Below, in pieces: positions 1-8,918 of a DNA stretch of 64,000 bases. A program made the translations under genes and the position numbers. The notes below the pieces were generated by a model. It was not told the origin of the DNA. It saw nothing but the letters and a program-made list of their open reading frames with translations, and searched no databases. Each line of letters starts with the position of its first letter. Position 1 is the stretch's first letter. The DNA comes from Pacificoceanicola onchidii (GTDB lineage Bacteria > Pseudomonadota > Alphaproteobacteria > Rhodobacterales > Rhodobacteraceae), in NCBI RefSeq assembly GCF_004804335.1, contig NZ_SRXY01000008.1:186001-250000 (forward strand), written 5' to 3'.

Positions 1-3
1 GTT

Positions 4-1845
4 TCATTCCGCCGCTTCCTGCGCTTCGTCCGAGCCAAGGAATCCGCCCGATTGCCGCTCCCAGTAGCGCGCATAAAGCCCGCCCTGCGCGAGCAGCGCT
101 TCATGCGTTCCCTCTTCGGCGATCTTGCCATCGTGCATCACGATGATCCGGTCCATGCTGCTGATCGTGGAGAGCCGATGCGCGATGGCGAGCACGGTTT
201 TACCCACCATCACACGTGTCAAAGCGTCTTGAATGCTGGCTTCAACCTCGGAATCAAGGGCGGAGGTGGCCTCGTCCAATACCAGAATCGGCGCATCTTT
301 CAAAATGGCGCGCGCCAGGGCAATTCTCTGGCGCTGCCCTCCGGACAGTTTCACACCGCGCTCGCCCAAATACGCCTCATACCCTTCGCGGTCTGCATGA
401 TCTTTCAAACCGAGAATGAAATCGTGCGCTTCGGCACGGTGCGCGGCTTCGAACACCTCCTCGTCGCTGGCATCGGGGCGGCCGTAGCGGATGTTGTCCA
501 TGGCCGAGCGATTGAACATGGCCGTCTCCTGTGTGACCATGCCGATCTGGCGCCGCAAGCTGTCCTGTGTGACCGTCGCAATGTCCTGCCCGTCGATCAG
601 AACATCGCCCCGCTCAACGTCATAGAGCCGCATCAGGATCGATACCAGCGTGGACTTTCCTGCACCCGAAGCCCCGACAACACCCAGCTTCTCACCCGGC
701 GCTATGGTCAGGTTGATGTGCTCTACGCCACCGGTTTCGCGCCCATAGGCAAAGCCGACATCGCGAAATTCGATCCGTCCCTGATCAACCGCCAGCGCTC
801 CGGCCTCCGGCGCATCCACCAGATCATGCGGCGGCGTCAGCGTCCGCATGCCGTCTTCGACCTCGCCAATGTTGGCGTAGAGCCCCATAAGCGCGAACGA
901 TACCCAGCCGGTCATCTGAGCCAGCCGCAAAGAAACCGCCCCGGTAGCGGCAATGTCCCCTGCGGAGACCATGCCAAGGCTCCAGAACCAAAGCGCGCCG
1001 CCAACCATCATGACCGGCAACAAACCGGCAAGCGCCATGAGCCAGAAGCGAAATGCGACACTGACACGGCCAAACTCGATGAACCGCGTGCGATAGGTTC
1101 CGATCGCGCCCAGCGCCGCCTGATCCTCATACTCGGAGTGCGCGAAGAGCTTCACGGTCTTGATGTTGGTGACCGTATCCACCATCTGCCCGGTGATCAT
1201 CGCCCGGGCCGCCGCGCGCGCCTTAGACTTTTCACGCACCTTGGGCATGAAATACCGGATCAGGAAACCATAGGCGACCATCCAGACCACCAGACCCGCC
1301 GCGATACGCCAATCCACCGTGCCAAGCAGCAGAACAGCCCCCACCACTGATGCCACGGCAAAAAGCACCGTGTGCAGGATTTCCGTGATGACGTCGTTGA
1401 GCGCCCGTGCGGTCTGCATCTCCTTCTGACTGATCCGCCCGGCGAAATCATTGTCAAAGAAGCTGACCGAATGGCCGATGGTGAACCGATGTACGCGGCT
1501 GAGAATAAGGCTGAACACGTTCGGTTGCGTGACCTGCGTTTGCAGATAGGCGTTCACACCGAACAGCACCGGTCGCAGAACAATGAAAAAGCCCAGTGCG
1601 AAGATAAGCAACAGGACATTCGAGCTGAAAACAGTCTCTGTTCCAGCCGAAAGCGCCCCATCCACCACCCAGCCAAGGATGACGGCTGACGATACTTCAA
1701 CCATTCCGCCCAGCACCGAAAACACGGAGGCAAGGATCAGCGGCGGCCATGCCCCACGGATCGCCCACATCGAAAACCGCCACAGGGTGTCAGGCGGAGG
1801 GCCGTCCGCTTCGGCAAGATGGTTTATCCATTCAGTCGGCTTCAT
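4..1845 (-). CDS. ABC exporter half-transporter (permease + ATPase)
   Basis: Type IV ABC exporter half of 613 residues, an inner-membrane pump of unknown substrate. Roughly residues 30-330 are a six-helix transmembrane domain and 355-600 the nucleotide-binding domain. Walker A (GASGAGKST) lies near residue 392, the signature LSGGQRQR near 502 and Walker B (ILVLDEATSALD) near 522, so the ATPase site looks competent. The start overlaps the stop of the upstream ABC gene by four bases (ATGA), so the two are probably translated together and form a heterodimer. The stop codon is at bases 4-6, so the gene is complete although it abuts the window edge. Substrate (lipid, drug or peptide) cannot be told from sequence. 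Confidence 0.93.
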   Translation of the reverse strand: MKPTEWINHLAEADGPPPDTLWRFSMWAIRGAWPPLILASVFSVLGGMVEVSSAVILGWVVDGALSAGTETVFSSNVLLLIFALGFFIVLRPVLFGVNAYLQTQVTQPNVFSLILSRVHRFTIGHSVSFFDNDFAGRISQKEMQTARALNDVITEILHTVLFAVASVVGAVLLLGTVDWRIAAGLVVWMVAYGFLIRYFMPKVREKSKARAAARAMITGQMVDTVTNIKTVKLFAHSEYEDQAALGAIGTYRTRFIEFGRVSVAFRFWLMALAGLLPVMMVGGALWFWSLGMVSAGDIAATGAVSLRLAQMTGWVSFALMGLYANIGEVEDGMRTLTPPHDLVDAPEAGALAVDQGRIEFRDVGFAYGRETGGVEHINLTIAPGEKLGVVGASGAGKSTLVSILMRLYDVERGDVLIDGQDIATVTQDSLRRQIGMVTQETAMFNRSAMDNIRYGRPDASDEEVFEAAHRAEAHDFILGLKDHADREGYEAYLGERGVKLSGGQRQRIALARAILKDAPILVLDEATSALDSEVEASIQDALTRVMVGKTVLAIAHRLSTISSMDRIIVMHDGKIAEEGTHEALLAQGGLYARYWERQSGGFLGSDEAQEAAE

Positions 1846-3707
1846 AACGCTGCCTCGGCACTGCCTGTGCTGTTGTCTGTATCCGGATCAAGAAACCCGC
1901 CGCTCTGGCGCGCCCAGAACCCAGCATATAGCCCCCCTTGCGCCAAAAGCACCTCATGCGTGCCGTCTTCGACGATACGCCCGTTGTCCATCACCAGAAT
2001 GCGGTCCATTTGGGCAATGGTTGACAGGCGGTGCGCGATGGCGATTACGGTTTTGCCTTCCATGAGGCCATACAGCGTTTCCTGAATGACCGCTTCCACC
2101 TCGCTGTCGAGCGCGCTGGTGGCTTCGTCCAAGAGCAGGATTGGCGCATCCTTGAGCATCACACGCGCCAGCGTGATCCGCTGCCGTTGCCCCCCCGAAA
2201 GCTTGACCCCCCGTTCACCCACATGCGCGTCATAGCCGGTCCGGCCTTCCGGATCTTCCAGATCCAGGATGAAGTCATGCGCTTGCGCCTTCTTGGCGGC
2301 CTCAATGATCTCTTCATCGCTTGCCTCTGGCCGCCCGAACCGCAGGTTGTCCCGCACGGACCGATGCAACAGCGCGCTGTCCTGCTGCACCATGCCGATC
2401 TGCTGGCGCAAACTGTCCTGCGTAACCCCGGCGATGTCCTGACCATCTATCATGATCCGGCCCTTCTCCACATCGTAGAAACGCAGCAGCAGTTTCACGA
2501 GCGTGGACTTGCCCGCCCCGGATCGCCCAACCAGACCGATCTTTTCGCCCGGGTTGATCGTCAAAGACACCGCATCCAGACCACCTCTGTCCTTGCCGTA
2601 ATGGTGCGAGACCTCGCTGACCTCGATTTGCCCCTCTTTGAACTGCAAAGGCTTGGCCGCATCCGCATCAACAAGTGTGATCGGCTGGGCAATGGTTTCC
2701 ATGCCTTCCTGAACCACGCCGATTTCGCGGAACAGGCTCGTGGTCGCCCACATGATCCAGCCGGTCATCGCGTTGAGCCGCAACACAAGCGCCGACGCCG
2801 CAGCAACAGCTCCGGCAGAGGCATTGCCCTGCGACCAGAGAACAATCGCCCAGCCGACAACACCGACGATCAGCAGGCCGTTCAATATGACCAAAGCCAC
2901 ATCCATGGTGGTATAGAGCCGCATTTCCCGCTGGAATGTCCGGCGCGCATGTTCGATCGCCTCACCAGCATAGGCCATTTCCTGATCGTGGTGCGCAAAC
3001 ATCTTGATCGCATGGATGTTGGTATAGGCATCCACCACCCGCCCGGTGATCTTCGAGCGGGCGTCACTGGACGCTTTCGACGCCGGGCTGACACGCAGGA
3101 CTGTCCACCGGATAAGCAGACCGTACAGCACGACCCAGATCAGCAGTGGCAGGATCAGCCGCGCATCTGCGTCCGCAAGCAAGACAGCCGCCCCGACGAC
3201 ATAGGCAATCGAAAACGTCATGGCGTCAAAGACCTGAAAGGTCACTTCGCCCACGGCAGGCGGGGTTTGCATGATCCGGTTGGCAATGCGTCCGGCGAAG
3301 TCATTCTCGAACCAGCCAACAGACTGGCGCAGCACATGGCTATGCGCCCTGAACCGGATCAACGTGCCAATGTTGGGCAACATGGCGTTGTTCAGCAGGG
3401 CAACATCCACAACCTGAATAATCGGCCGAAGAACCAGGATAAATACGGCCAAGACAATCAACGTCGTGCCGTGGGTCTCCCAAACCTGCTCGGGCTGACC
3501 GGACAGGATGTCGACGACCCAACCCATGGCCCAGATCAGGCCGATCTCGATCCCGGCCACAACAATGGACAGCAAAACCGCCCAGACGAAAATGCCCCGG
3601 AAAACACGGGTGTAATTCCAGATAAAGGGCAGGACTTTTTGCGGCGGCGTATCCTGCACAGGATAATCCGCATAAGGGTCAACTAGGTTTTCAAAGAAGC
3701 GAAACAT
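1842..3707 (-). CDS. ABC exporter half-transporter (partner subunit)
   Basis: First gene of a two-gene ABC exporter pair, 621 residues. The start at 3707 (MFRFFENL) is preferred over an in-frame ATG 66 bases upstream because GAGG sits about 8 bases before it. The transmembrane domain occupies about residues 40-340. The ATPase domain has Walker A (GRSGAGKST) near 397, LSGGQRQR near 504 and Walker B (ILLLDEATSALD) near 523. Both partners keep complete motifs, unlike heterodimers with one degenerate site. The subunits resemble each other along their length, suggesting an old tandem duplication. Function beyond export is not evident. Confidence 0.92.
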   Translation of the reverse strand: MFRFFENLVDPYADYPVQDTPPQKVLPFIWNYTRVFRGIFVWAVLLSIVVAGIEIGLIWAMGWVVDILSGQPEQVWETHGTTLIVLAVFILVLRPIIQVVDVALLNNAMLPNIGTLIRFRAHSHVLRQSVGWFENDFAGRIANRIMQTPPAVGEVTFQVFDAMTFSIAYVVGAAVLLADADARLILPLLIWVVLYGLLIRWTVLRVSPASKASSDARSKITGRVVDAYTNIHAIKMFAHHDQEMAYAGEAIEHARRTFQREMRLYTTMDVALVILNGLLIVGVVGWAIVLWSQGNASAGAVAAASALVLRLNAMTGWIMWATTSLFREIGVVQEGMETIAQPITLVDADAAKPLQFKEGQIEVSEVSHHYGKDRGGLDAVSLTINPGEKIGLVGRSGAGKSTLVKLLLRFYDVEKGRIMIDGQDIAGVTQDSLRQQIGMVQQDSALLHRSVRDNLRFGRPEASDEEIIEAAKKAQAHDFILDLEDPEGRTGYDAHVGERGVKLSGGQRQRITLARVMLKDAPILLLDEATSALDSEVEAVIQETLYGLMEGKTVIAIAHRLSTIAQMDRILVMDNGRIVEDGTHEVLLAQGGLYAGFWARQSGGFLDPDTDNSTGSAEAAL

Positions 3708-3871
3708 ATCGGAAGCCTCACGTATAGGCACTGGCAAATTTGACGAGGGGCGGGACCTGACGGGCCCACACACAAACAGGGCGACTCAGGCTAGGCTGGT
3801 TCGAATCCTGTTCTTCATCATCAAATTTCCTCCGATAGGTGATGTTGGATTAGCGGAAATCCAAGCTCTTG

Positions 3872-5038
3872 TCACCCCTCTTGGTTGAGCAGTTTCAAAA
3901 GCGCCTCTTTTTGAAGGGTAAAACCTGATGCAATCCAGAACCTTTGCAGCTTTGTCAGTGCTTTACCAAGCGCTGGTCCTTGCAGGTGCGGCATCAAATC
4001 TTTGGCGGTCACGGGAAACTGAGCCTGTGTTCCGGCTTGGATCTGAGCTTCGGTATCAGAAGCCAAAGGCATTTCCAGCATGGCAGCACGCAAGACAGCA
4101 ACGTCCTGCGCAACCGCACCGCCGTCACGCCAGGCGATCTCCGGCAAACCCTTGGAGTCCGAGATACGACACTGCAAAAGAGCCAGCTGCTTTTGCGCCT
4201 GTTTGGACAAACGCAGCGCAGCGCCATCGAAAAATCCCGTTGCCGCCATACGCCTGAGCGCATCCGGACCCAGCGCCATGGATTGCTCGTGGATGATCAG
4301 CGGGCCCAACGCGCGTGTCGTGGCGCCCGGCATGATTCGGTGCAAGACACCTGTCTGCTCCATCACGCTAACGGCCACGGTGGGGTCCGGCGCGGCGAAC
4401 AGTTTGCACAGTTCAGCACCCACTCGCTCTCTGGAGAGGTGGTCCAGACCATCCAGGTTTTCGGCAATCGCGGCGAGGGCCTCCGGATCAACGCCCGCCT
4501 CCGGGTTGCCGTACCAGGCCGTAAATCGGAAATACCTGAGAATCCGAAGATAATCTTCGCGAATGCGCGTCTGCGCATCCTGAATGAACCGAAATCGCCG
4601 CGCGCGCAGATCCTCCAACCCGCCAAGCGGGTCCTTGATCAGACCATGCCGATCCGCATAGAGAGCATTCATCGTGAAATCGCGCCGGATGGCGTCTTCT
4701 TTCATGGTTTGAGCAAACCGAACCACGGCGCGGCGTCCGTCGGTCTCCACATCCGCGCGATAGGTCGTCACTTCATAAGGCTCGCCATTGGCCACAACCG
4801 TGATCGTGCCGTGATCGATACCTGTCGGGATCGCCTTCAACCCACTTGCCTTGGCGAGCTTCAAAACGTCTTCAGGCCGCGCAGAGGTGGAAATATCCAC
4901 ATCGGCCACAGGTTCACCCAATAGTGCATTGCGCACACAGCCGCCGACAGCAAAGGCCTCAAAACCCGCCTCTTCCAGCGTTTTCATGACAAGCTGTGTT
5001 CCCTTGGCTTCCAGCCAAGACCCCGAAACCCGAGTCAT
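3872..5038 (-). CDS. cca: CCA tRNA nucleotidyltransferase / poly(A) polymerase family
   Basis: Adds or repairs the 3'-CCA of tRNAs from CTP and ATP in the cytoplasm. The 388-residue protein has the class II nucleotidyltransferase head: GGCVRNALLG near residue 31, the metal-binding DVDIST near 44, and RRDFTMNALY further on. These are followed by a helical neck and body. The start at 5038 (MTRVSGSWLEA) is chosen because it overlaps the stop of the upstream NUDIX gene as ATGA; a longer in-frame extension would run into that gene. The NUDIX-cca pair is a common alphaproteobacterial arrangement (family knowledge). It could be a dedicated poly(A) polymerase, which shares this fold, but the size and motifs fit the CCA-adding enzyme well. 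Confidence 0.9.
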   Translation of the reverse strand: MTRVSGSWLEAKGTQLVMKTLEEAGFEAFAVGGCVRNALLGEPVADVDISTSARPEDVLKLAKASGLKAIPTGIDHGTITVVANGEPYEVTTYRADVETDGRRAVVRFAQTMKEDAIRRDFTMNALYADRHGLIKDPLGGLEDLRARRFRFIQDAQTRIREDYLRILRYFRFTAWYGNPEAGVDPEALAAIAENLDGLDHLSRERVGAELCKLFAAPDPTVAVSVMEQTGVLHRIMPGATTRALGPLIIHEQSMALGPDALRRMAATGFFDGAALRLSKQAQKQLALLQCRISDSKGLPEIAWRDGGAVAQDVAVLRAAMLEMPLASDTEAQIQAGTQAQFPVTAKDLMPHLQGPALGKALTKLQRFWIASGFTLQKEALLKLLNQEG

Positions 5039-5637
5039 TCCGAAACTCTGTCCGCCAGGACCCGCAGCATACGCGCCGTCGCGCCCCAGATGTAATATGG
5101 GCCAAGCGGCGCAGTAAAATACGATCTGCGGTGCCCGCGCCACCGCCTGCTTTGCACGGCGTAACGCGCCGGATCCGTCACATGGGCAAAGGGCGCACGA
5201 AACACCTCTTCGACCTCACCCTTTTCCGGCAAAACCTCAAAGGATTCCCGAACAAGCCCAAGAACCGGTGTCACAAGGAAGCCCGTCACCGTCTCATGCG
5301 TCGGAAGAGTTCCAATGACCTCGACATGTGTCTTGGGCAGGCCGATCTCTTCGTATGCTTCGCGCAGCGCTGCATCGACAACGTCCCGATCACCTTCATC
5401 CTGTTTACCACCGGGGAAGGCGATCTGGCCTGGATGATGCTTCAAACGAGACGACCGCTTGGTCAGAATGACCTCAAGACCCAGAGGCGTCTGCTCAAAC
5501 GCGCAGAGTACACCGGCCGGGCGCAGTTTCCGATCCGCAGGCAGGACAACGTCCGGGTTGAGATCAAAATCAGAGGTTACCGCCCCTTGGACGGTAACCG
5601 CTTTTCTCAAAGCATTGATCTGTTCAACGGTCTCCAT
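5035..5637 (-). CDS. NUDIX hydrolase, probable CoA pyrophosphatase type
   Basis: Hydrolase of a nucleoside diphosphate linked to another moiety, 200 residues. The NUDIX box (GGKQDEGD... REAYEEIGL) lies at about residues 76-100 with the REXXEE metal-binding core intact. The surrounding sequence (LTKRSSRLKHHPGQIAFPGG) matches the CoA-pyrophosphatase subgroup represented by YeaB/NudL. The gene overlaps hslO upstream by 14 bases and cca downstream by four, so it sits in one translationally coupled run. Exact substrate is inferred from the subgroup only. Confidence 0.9.
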   Translation of the reverse strand: METVEQINALRKAVTVQGAVTSDFDLNPDVVLPADRKLRPAGVLCAFEQTPLGLEVILTKRSSRLKHHPGQIAFPGGKQDEGDRDVVDAALREAYEEIGLPKTHVEVIGTLPTHETVTGFLVTPVLGLVRESFEVLPEKGEVEEVFRAPFAHVTDPARYAVQSRRWRGHRRSYFTAPLGPYYIWGATARMLRVLADRVSE

Positions 5638-6610
5638 CGTTCGCCTCGAACCCCACAGTGGCCGGGTCCAAAACGTAGTGGGCTCCGCAGAACTGGCAAT
5701 CTGCCGTCACTTTCCCGTCCTCGGTTGTCATCTTCTCGATATCCCTGGCGGAATAAATCGAAAGACTCTGGCGCACACGTTCTTCGGAGCAGGTACACCC
5801 GAACCGGATCTGTTGCGCATCGAAAACCCGAGGCTGCTCTTCGTGGAACAACCGCACGAGTAATTGGTCCGGAGACACGCTCGGGCCGATCAATTCAAGC
5901 TCCTCAACCGTCCCGAGATGCATATTGACGCGTGTCCAGTTCTCTTCGGAATCTTCATCGACAACGTCATGGGCTACGAGCAAGCCTTCGTCACCCGACC
6001 CACCATCCTGCGCAAAAGGTGACGCTTTTGGCATATGCTGCAGCATGACACCCCCGGCACGCCAATGCTCCGGAATGCCAGGCGCGCTGGACCGGCCGTA
6101 GGACAGGGCGAACGTCGTCGGCAGCTGCTCAGACTGTGCAAAATAGCTGGATGCACAATCCGATAGGCTGTTGCCCGCAATCGGGGTGATACCCTGATAG
6201 GGCTGCATGCCTTCGCCCTGGTCAATCAGGATCGCAAAATACCCCGTGCCAAGCTGCTGAAACGGCGGTGCGTCGGTGATTCGATCCTCGTCGAAGCTGG
6301 CATAGGCCCGGATGCGCGCGGGTTGCCCTTCTTCGTCGGGGCCATAGTAATCCGTTGCGATCATACGCACGGGCCCGTTGGTCTGCACCTGCAAGGACAA
6401 CTTCCAACGCAGCTTGATCGTTTGGCCGATCAAGGCGGTGAGCAAGGCCATCTCTGCAACCAGGGCCTCCACCGGGGCAGGATAATTGTGCTGTTTCAAG
6501 ACGCCACTGAGCACGCCGTCAAGGCGCGCAATCCGACCGCGCATATCAGAGCGGTCAAGCTGGAATGGCAGGACGGTATCGTCCCAGGCGATTTTCGAGC
6601 CAATGGTCAT
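5624..6610 (-). CDS. hslO: Hsp33 redox-regulated holdase chaperone
   Basis: Cytosolic chaperone activated by oxidation that protects unfolded proteins during oxidative stress. At 328 residues it is slightly longer than E. coli Hsp33. The C-terminal zinc/redox switch is present: CTC near residue 271 and CQFC near residue 304, the CxC-...-CxxC arrangement of the family. AAGGA lies six bases before the ATG. It is the first gene of a run with NUDIX and cca, and diverges from another NUDIX gene. Assignment is firm. Confidence 0.93.
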   Translation of the reverse strand: MTIGSKIAWDDTVLPFQLDRSDMRGRIARLDGVLSGVLKQHNYPAPVEALVAEMALLTALIGQTIKLRWKLSLQVQTNGPVRMIATDYYGPDEEGQPARIRAYASFDEDRITDAPPFQQLGTGYFAILIDQGEGMQPYQGITPIAGNSLSDCASSYFAQSEQLPTTFALSYGRSSAPGIPEHWRAGGVMLQHMPKASPFAQDGGSGDEGLLVAHDVVDEDSEENWTRVNMHLGTVEELELIGPSVSPDQLLVRLFHEEQPRVFDAQQIRFGCTCSEERVRQSLSIYSARDIEKMTTEDGKVTADCQFCGAHYVLDPATVGFEANDGDR

Positions 6611-6688
6611 GGGGTTTCCTTATCAGCCAAGCGCTGGCATACCGCAGCCATATAGGAGCGATCAAGGCGAGCGCAAAGGGGCGATGGC

Positions 6689-7126
6689 ATGATCCGGAGA
6701 TACGGGCAACCTCCCAAACAGGGTCTGAGGTACAAATCCAGACCGGGAGTCTACGCAATTCTGCCTCGGAACGGCCGTCTTCTTCTGACGCATCAAATGC
6801 ATCCAGAGCCGGAATTCCAGTTACCTGGTGGGGGTATAGACCCGGGCGAGCACCCGCTGACAGCCCTCCATCGTGAGGTTTTCGAAGAAACCGGTTGGCA
6901 CATTGCAAACCCACGGCGGTTGGGTGCATTTCGTCGATTTACCTTCATGCCGGAGTACGATCTTTGGGCAGAAAAGCTCTGTATTGTCTATCACGCCTGT
7001 CCGGTTCGAGCGCACGGCGCGCCAACCGAAGATGGCCACAGTGCCCATTGGTTGACTCCCTTCGCCGCCGCGCAGAGCCTGGGAAATCCCGGCGATCGGG
7101 CTTTTGTGATTCAGAGCTTTCTTTGA
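6689..7126 (+). CDS. NUDIX hydrolase
   Basis: Small NUDIX enzyme of 145 residues. The box at about residues 48-70 reads GGGIDPGEHPLTALHREVFE followed by ETGW, so the catalytic REXXEE-type glutamates are present. The N-terminus (YKSRPGVYAILPRNGRLLLT) is the usual first strand region of MutT-like proteins. It is transcribed divergently from hslO and converges with the receiver-phosphatase gene, ending three bases from that gene's stop. Substrate unknown; possibly nucleotide sanitation. Confidence 0.85.
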   Translation: MIRRYGQPPKQGLRYKSRPGVYAILPRNGRLLLTHQMHPEPEFQLPGGGIDPGEHPLTALHREVFEETGWHIANPRRLGAFRRFTFMPEYDLWAEKLCIVYHACPVRAHGAPTEDGHSAHWLTPFAAAQSLGNPGDRAFVIQSFL

Positions 7127-7129
7127 GAA

Positions 7130-8425
7130 TCAGGGCTGGCTGACGGCGTCAAACTCCAGAAGAGCGGCGGACACATCGTCCCCGAGCGACTCGGCGTTTT
7201 CCATGTCGGCGGTCAGTCGCCAGAACATGTCTTCCAAAAGCTCGGGTCCCTCGCCGCCGGTTTCAACGCTCTTGCGGAAAATGTCCGCGAGCCCCTCCTC
7301 CTCCAGCATCGAGCCGTCTTTCATGACCGCCTCTGTAAACCCGTCGGAGTAAAGCAAAAGCCGGTCACCGCACTCCATCTTGAAGCCGACTTGATCGTAC
7401 ATCACCTCGTCAACCAAGCCGATTGGCAATCCGCCGCTGCCTAGAAACTCAACGGCGCCATTGCGGCGCAACAGTATCGGCGGCGGGTGGCCCGCCTGAA
7501 TCATCTGCATATCGCCGCTCTTCAAATCGGCGGAGACAAACGCCATCGTCAGGTACTCTTCCACCCCCGGATCCGCCGCCAGTCTTTCGTTGAGCATCTG
7601 GCCGGTTAGGGCCGGTTCCCGCATCAAGTAGTTCTGGTCAGACCGTTTTTCCAAGGCGATGTTCTGATCGGGAAAAGCGCTGGACATATAGCCAGCAACC
7701 CGTGCCGTCACCATCGCAGAGGTGATGCCGTGGCCGGACACATCAATGCTGTAAAGACCCATACGATCTAATCCCGGGGCAAACATCCCAACCAGATCGC
7801 CACCCACGTGACCACAAGGCTGAAGCAGCAAGCTCACCCGGGATGTGCCAAAAGTGCGCACGCGCTCCGGAACGAGCGCCTGTTGAATTTTCCGAGCTTG
7901 CTTGAGGTCATTGTCGATCGCTTCATGAATGCTCTGCAACTCGGAAAACGCTTCTGAAATCTGGCGGTTCTTTTCCGAGAGCTGCCGCTCCATCGAAACG
8001 ACGCGGGCACCTGCGTTGATGCGCGCACGCAATTCATGTGCGTTTACCGGCTTTGTCAGAAAGTCATCGGCACCGGCATCAAGCCCTTGCGCCACATCAC
8101 CCTTGTCACTCTTGGATGTCAGCAGAATGAAATAGCCATAGGTCTCATCCTGAATTTCCCGAAACCGGCGGCAGAACTCCAAACCATCCATGCCCGGCAT
8201 CATCCAGTCAGACAGCACCAGATCAGGAGGCGTTTGCGCGCAAATCTCAAGCGCTTCCAATCCGGACTTTGCCTGCAGCACGTCAAAACCGGAACGCGCC
8301 AACATTGAGCTGACGATTTTCAGCTGCATCGGGCTATCGTCCACGATCAATACACGTCGAACGGCATCCGGTTCATTGTTCAATTCATTTTTTGCGCGTG
8401 CCTGCACGGTCTCTCTCAGCCTCAT
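7130..8425 (-). CDS. Receiver domain-PP2C (RsbU/SpoIIE-type) serine phosphatase
   Basis: Response regulator whose output is a PPM/PP2C-type serine/threonine phosphatase, 431 residues from the chosen start. Residues about 25-140 are a receiver domain (VLIVDDS; phosphoacceptor in LVLSDWMMPGMDG near residue 71; FLTKPVNAHEL with the conserved Lys). A coiled helix with EKNRQISEAFSELQSIHEAI follows, then the phosphatase domain from about 190 (VGGDLVGMF, YSIDVSGHG, YSDGFTEAV). In the known family such proteins dephosphorylate anti-anti-sigma factors in partner-switching control. The start is uncertain: ATG at 8425 has a poor Shine-Dalgarno and an in-frame GTG lies at 8503. The neighbouring divergent HPt protein may be its phosphodonor. 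Confidence 0.88.
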   Translation of the reverse strand: MRLRETVQARAKNELNNEPDAVRRVLIVDDSPMQLKIVSSMLARSGFDVLQAKSGLEALEICAQTPPDLVLSDWMMPGMDGLEFCRRFREIQDETYGYFILLTSKSDKGDVAQGLDAGADDFLTKPVNAHELRARINAGARVVSMERQLSEKNRQISEAFSELQSIHEAIDNDLKQARKIQQALVPERVRTFGTSRVSLLLQPCGHVGGDLVGMFAPGLDRMGLYSIDVSGHGITSAMVTARVAGYMSSAFPDQNIALEKRSDQNYLMREPALTGQMLNERLAADPGVEEYLTMAFVSADLKSGDMQMIQAGHPPPILLRRNGAVEFLGSGGLPIGLVDEVMYDQVGFKMECGDRLLLYSDGFTEAVMKDGSMLEEEGLADIFRKSVETGGEGPELLEDMFWRLTADMENAESLGDDVSAALLEFDAVSQP

Positions 8426-8570
8426 GGGCAATTCAGTTCGTCCAAGGCTTGATACGGGACCCCAAGTTAACAGGCTCTGAAATCTAAAATCTGAATGAAT
8501 CACCTTTTGCGTGAAACGTACCGTTCACCTTTGCTGTCTATCAATGCACGCAGTAGTGGAGTAACCGAAC

Positions 8571-8906
8571 ATGATTGACTGGGCACGCGTTGGTGAACTG
8601 CGGGAAGAAATCGGTCCTGAGGACTTTGGTGAGGTTCTTGAGCTGTTCTTGATGGAGGTCGAGGGCGCTATTGATCTGCTTGATGGCGCACAGGGAGACC
8701 CTGTGGTCACAGAAGAGCAGATGCACTTTCTGAAAGGTGCCTCCCTCAATCTCGGCTTTGCCGATCTGGCCGCGCTTTGTGAAACTGGGGAAAGGGCAGC
8801 CGCCGCAGGCGATGCGAATGCTGTGCCATTCGGCAAGGTGCGCGCCACCTTTGATCAGAGCAAAGCCGCCTTTTTGACAGACTTCCCACAAAGGTTTGCC
8901 GCCTGA
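8571..8906 (+). CDS. Histidine phosphotransfer (HPt) protein
   Basis: Single-domain HPt protein of 111 residues that would relay phosphate between receivers. The diagnostic motif HFLKGASLNLG has His52 as the phospho-accepting residue, with Lys and Gly at the expected spacing. The rest is a predicted four-helix bundle. GGAG lies about nine bases upstream of the ATG. It faces away from the receiver-PP2C gene, sharing the 145-base intergenic region, and the two probably belong to one phosphorelay. That partnership is inference from position. Confidence 0.85.
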   Translation: MIDWARVGELREEIGPEDFGEVLELFLMEVEGAIDLLDGAQGDPVVTEEQMHFLKGASLNLGFADLAALCETGERAAAAGDANAVPFGKVRATFDQSKAAFLTDFPQRFAA

Positions 8907-8918
8907 ACCGGATCGCGC

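Noticed and set aside
3798-3808. GGTTCGAATCC, the consensus of a tRNA T-arm, in the 164-base gap upstream of the ABC gene
   Set aside because: The flanking T-stem has a mismatch and there is no acceptor stem, anticodon arm or CCA end in register. At most it is a decayed fragment; no tRNA is called.
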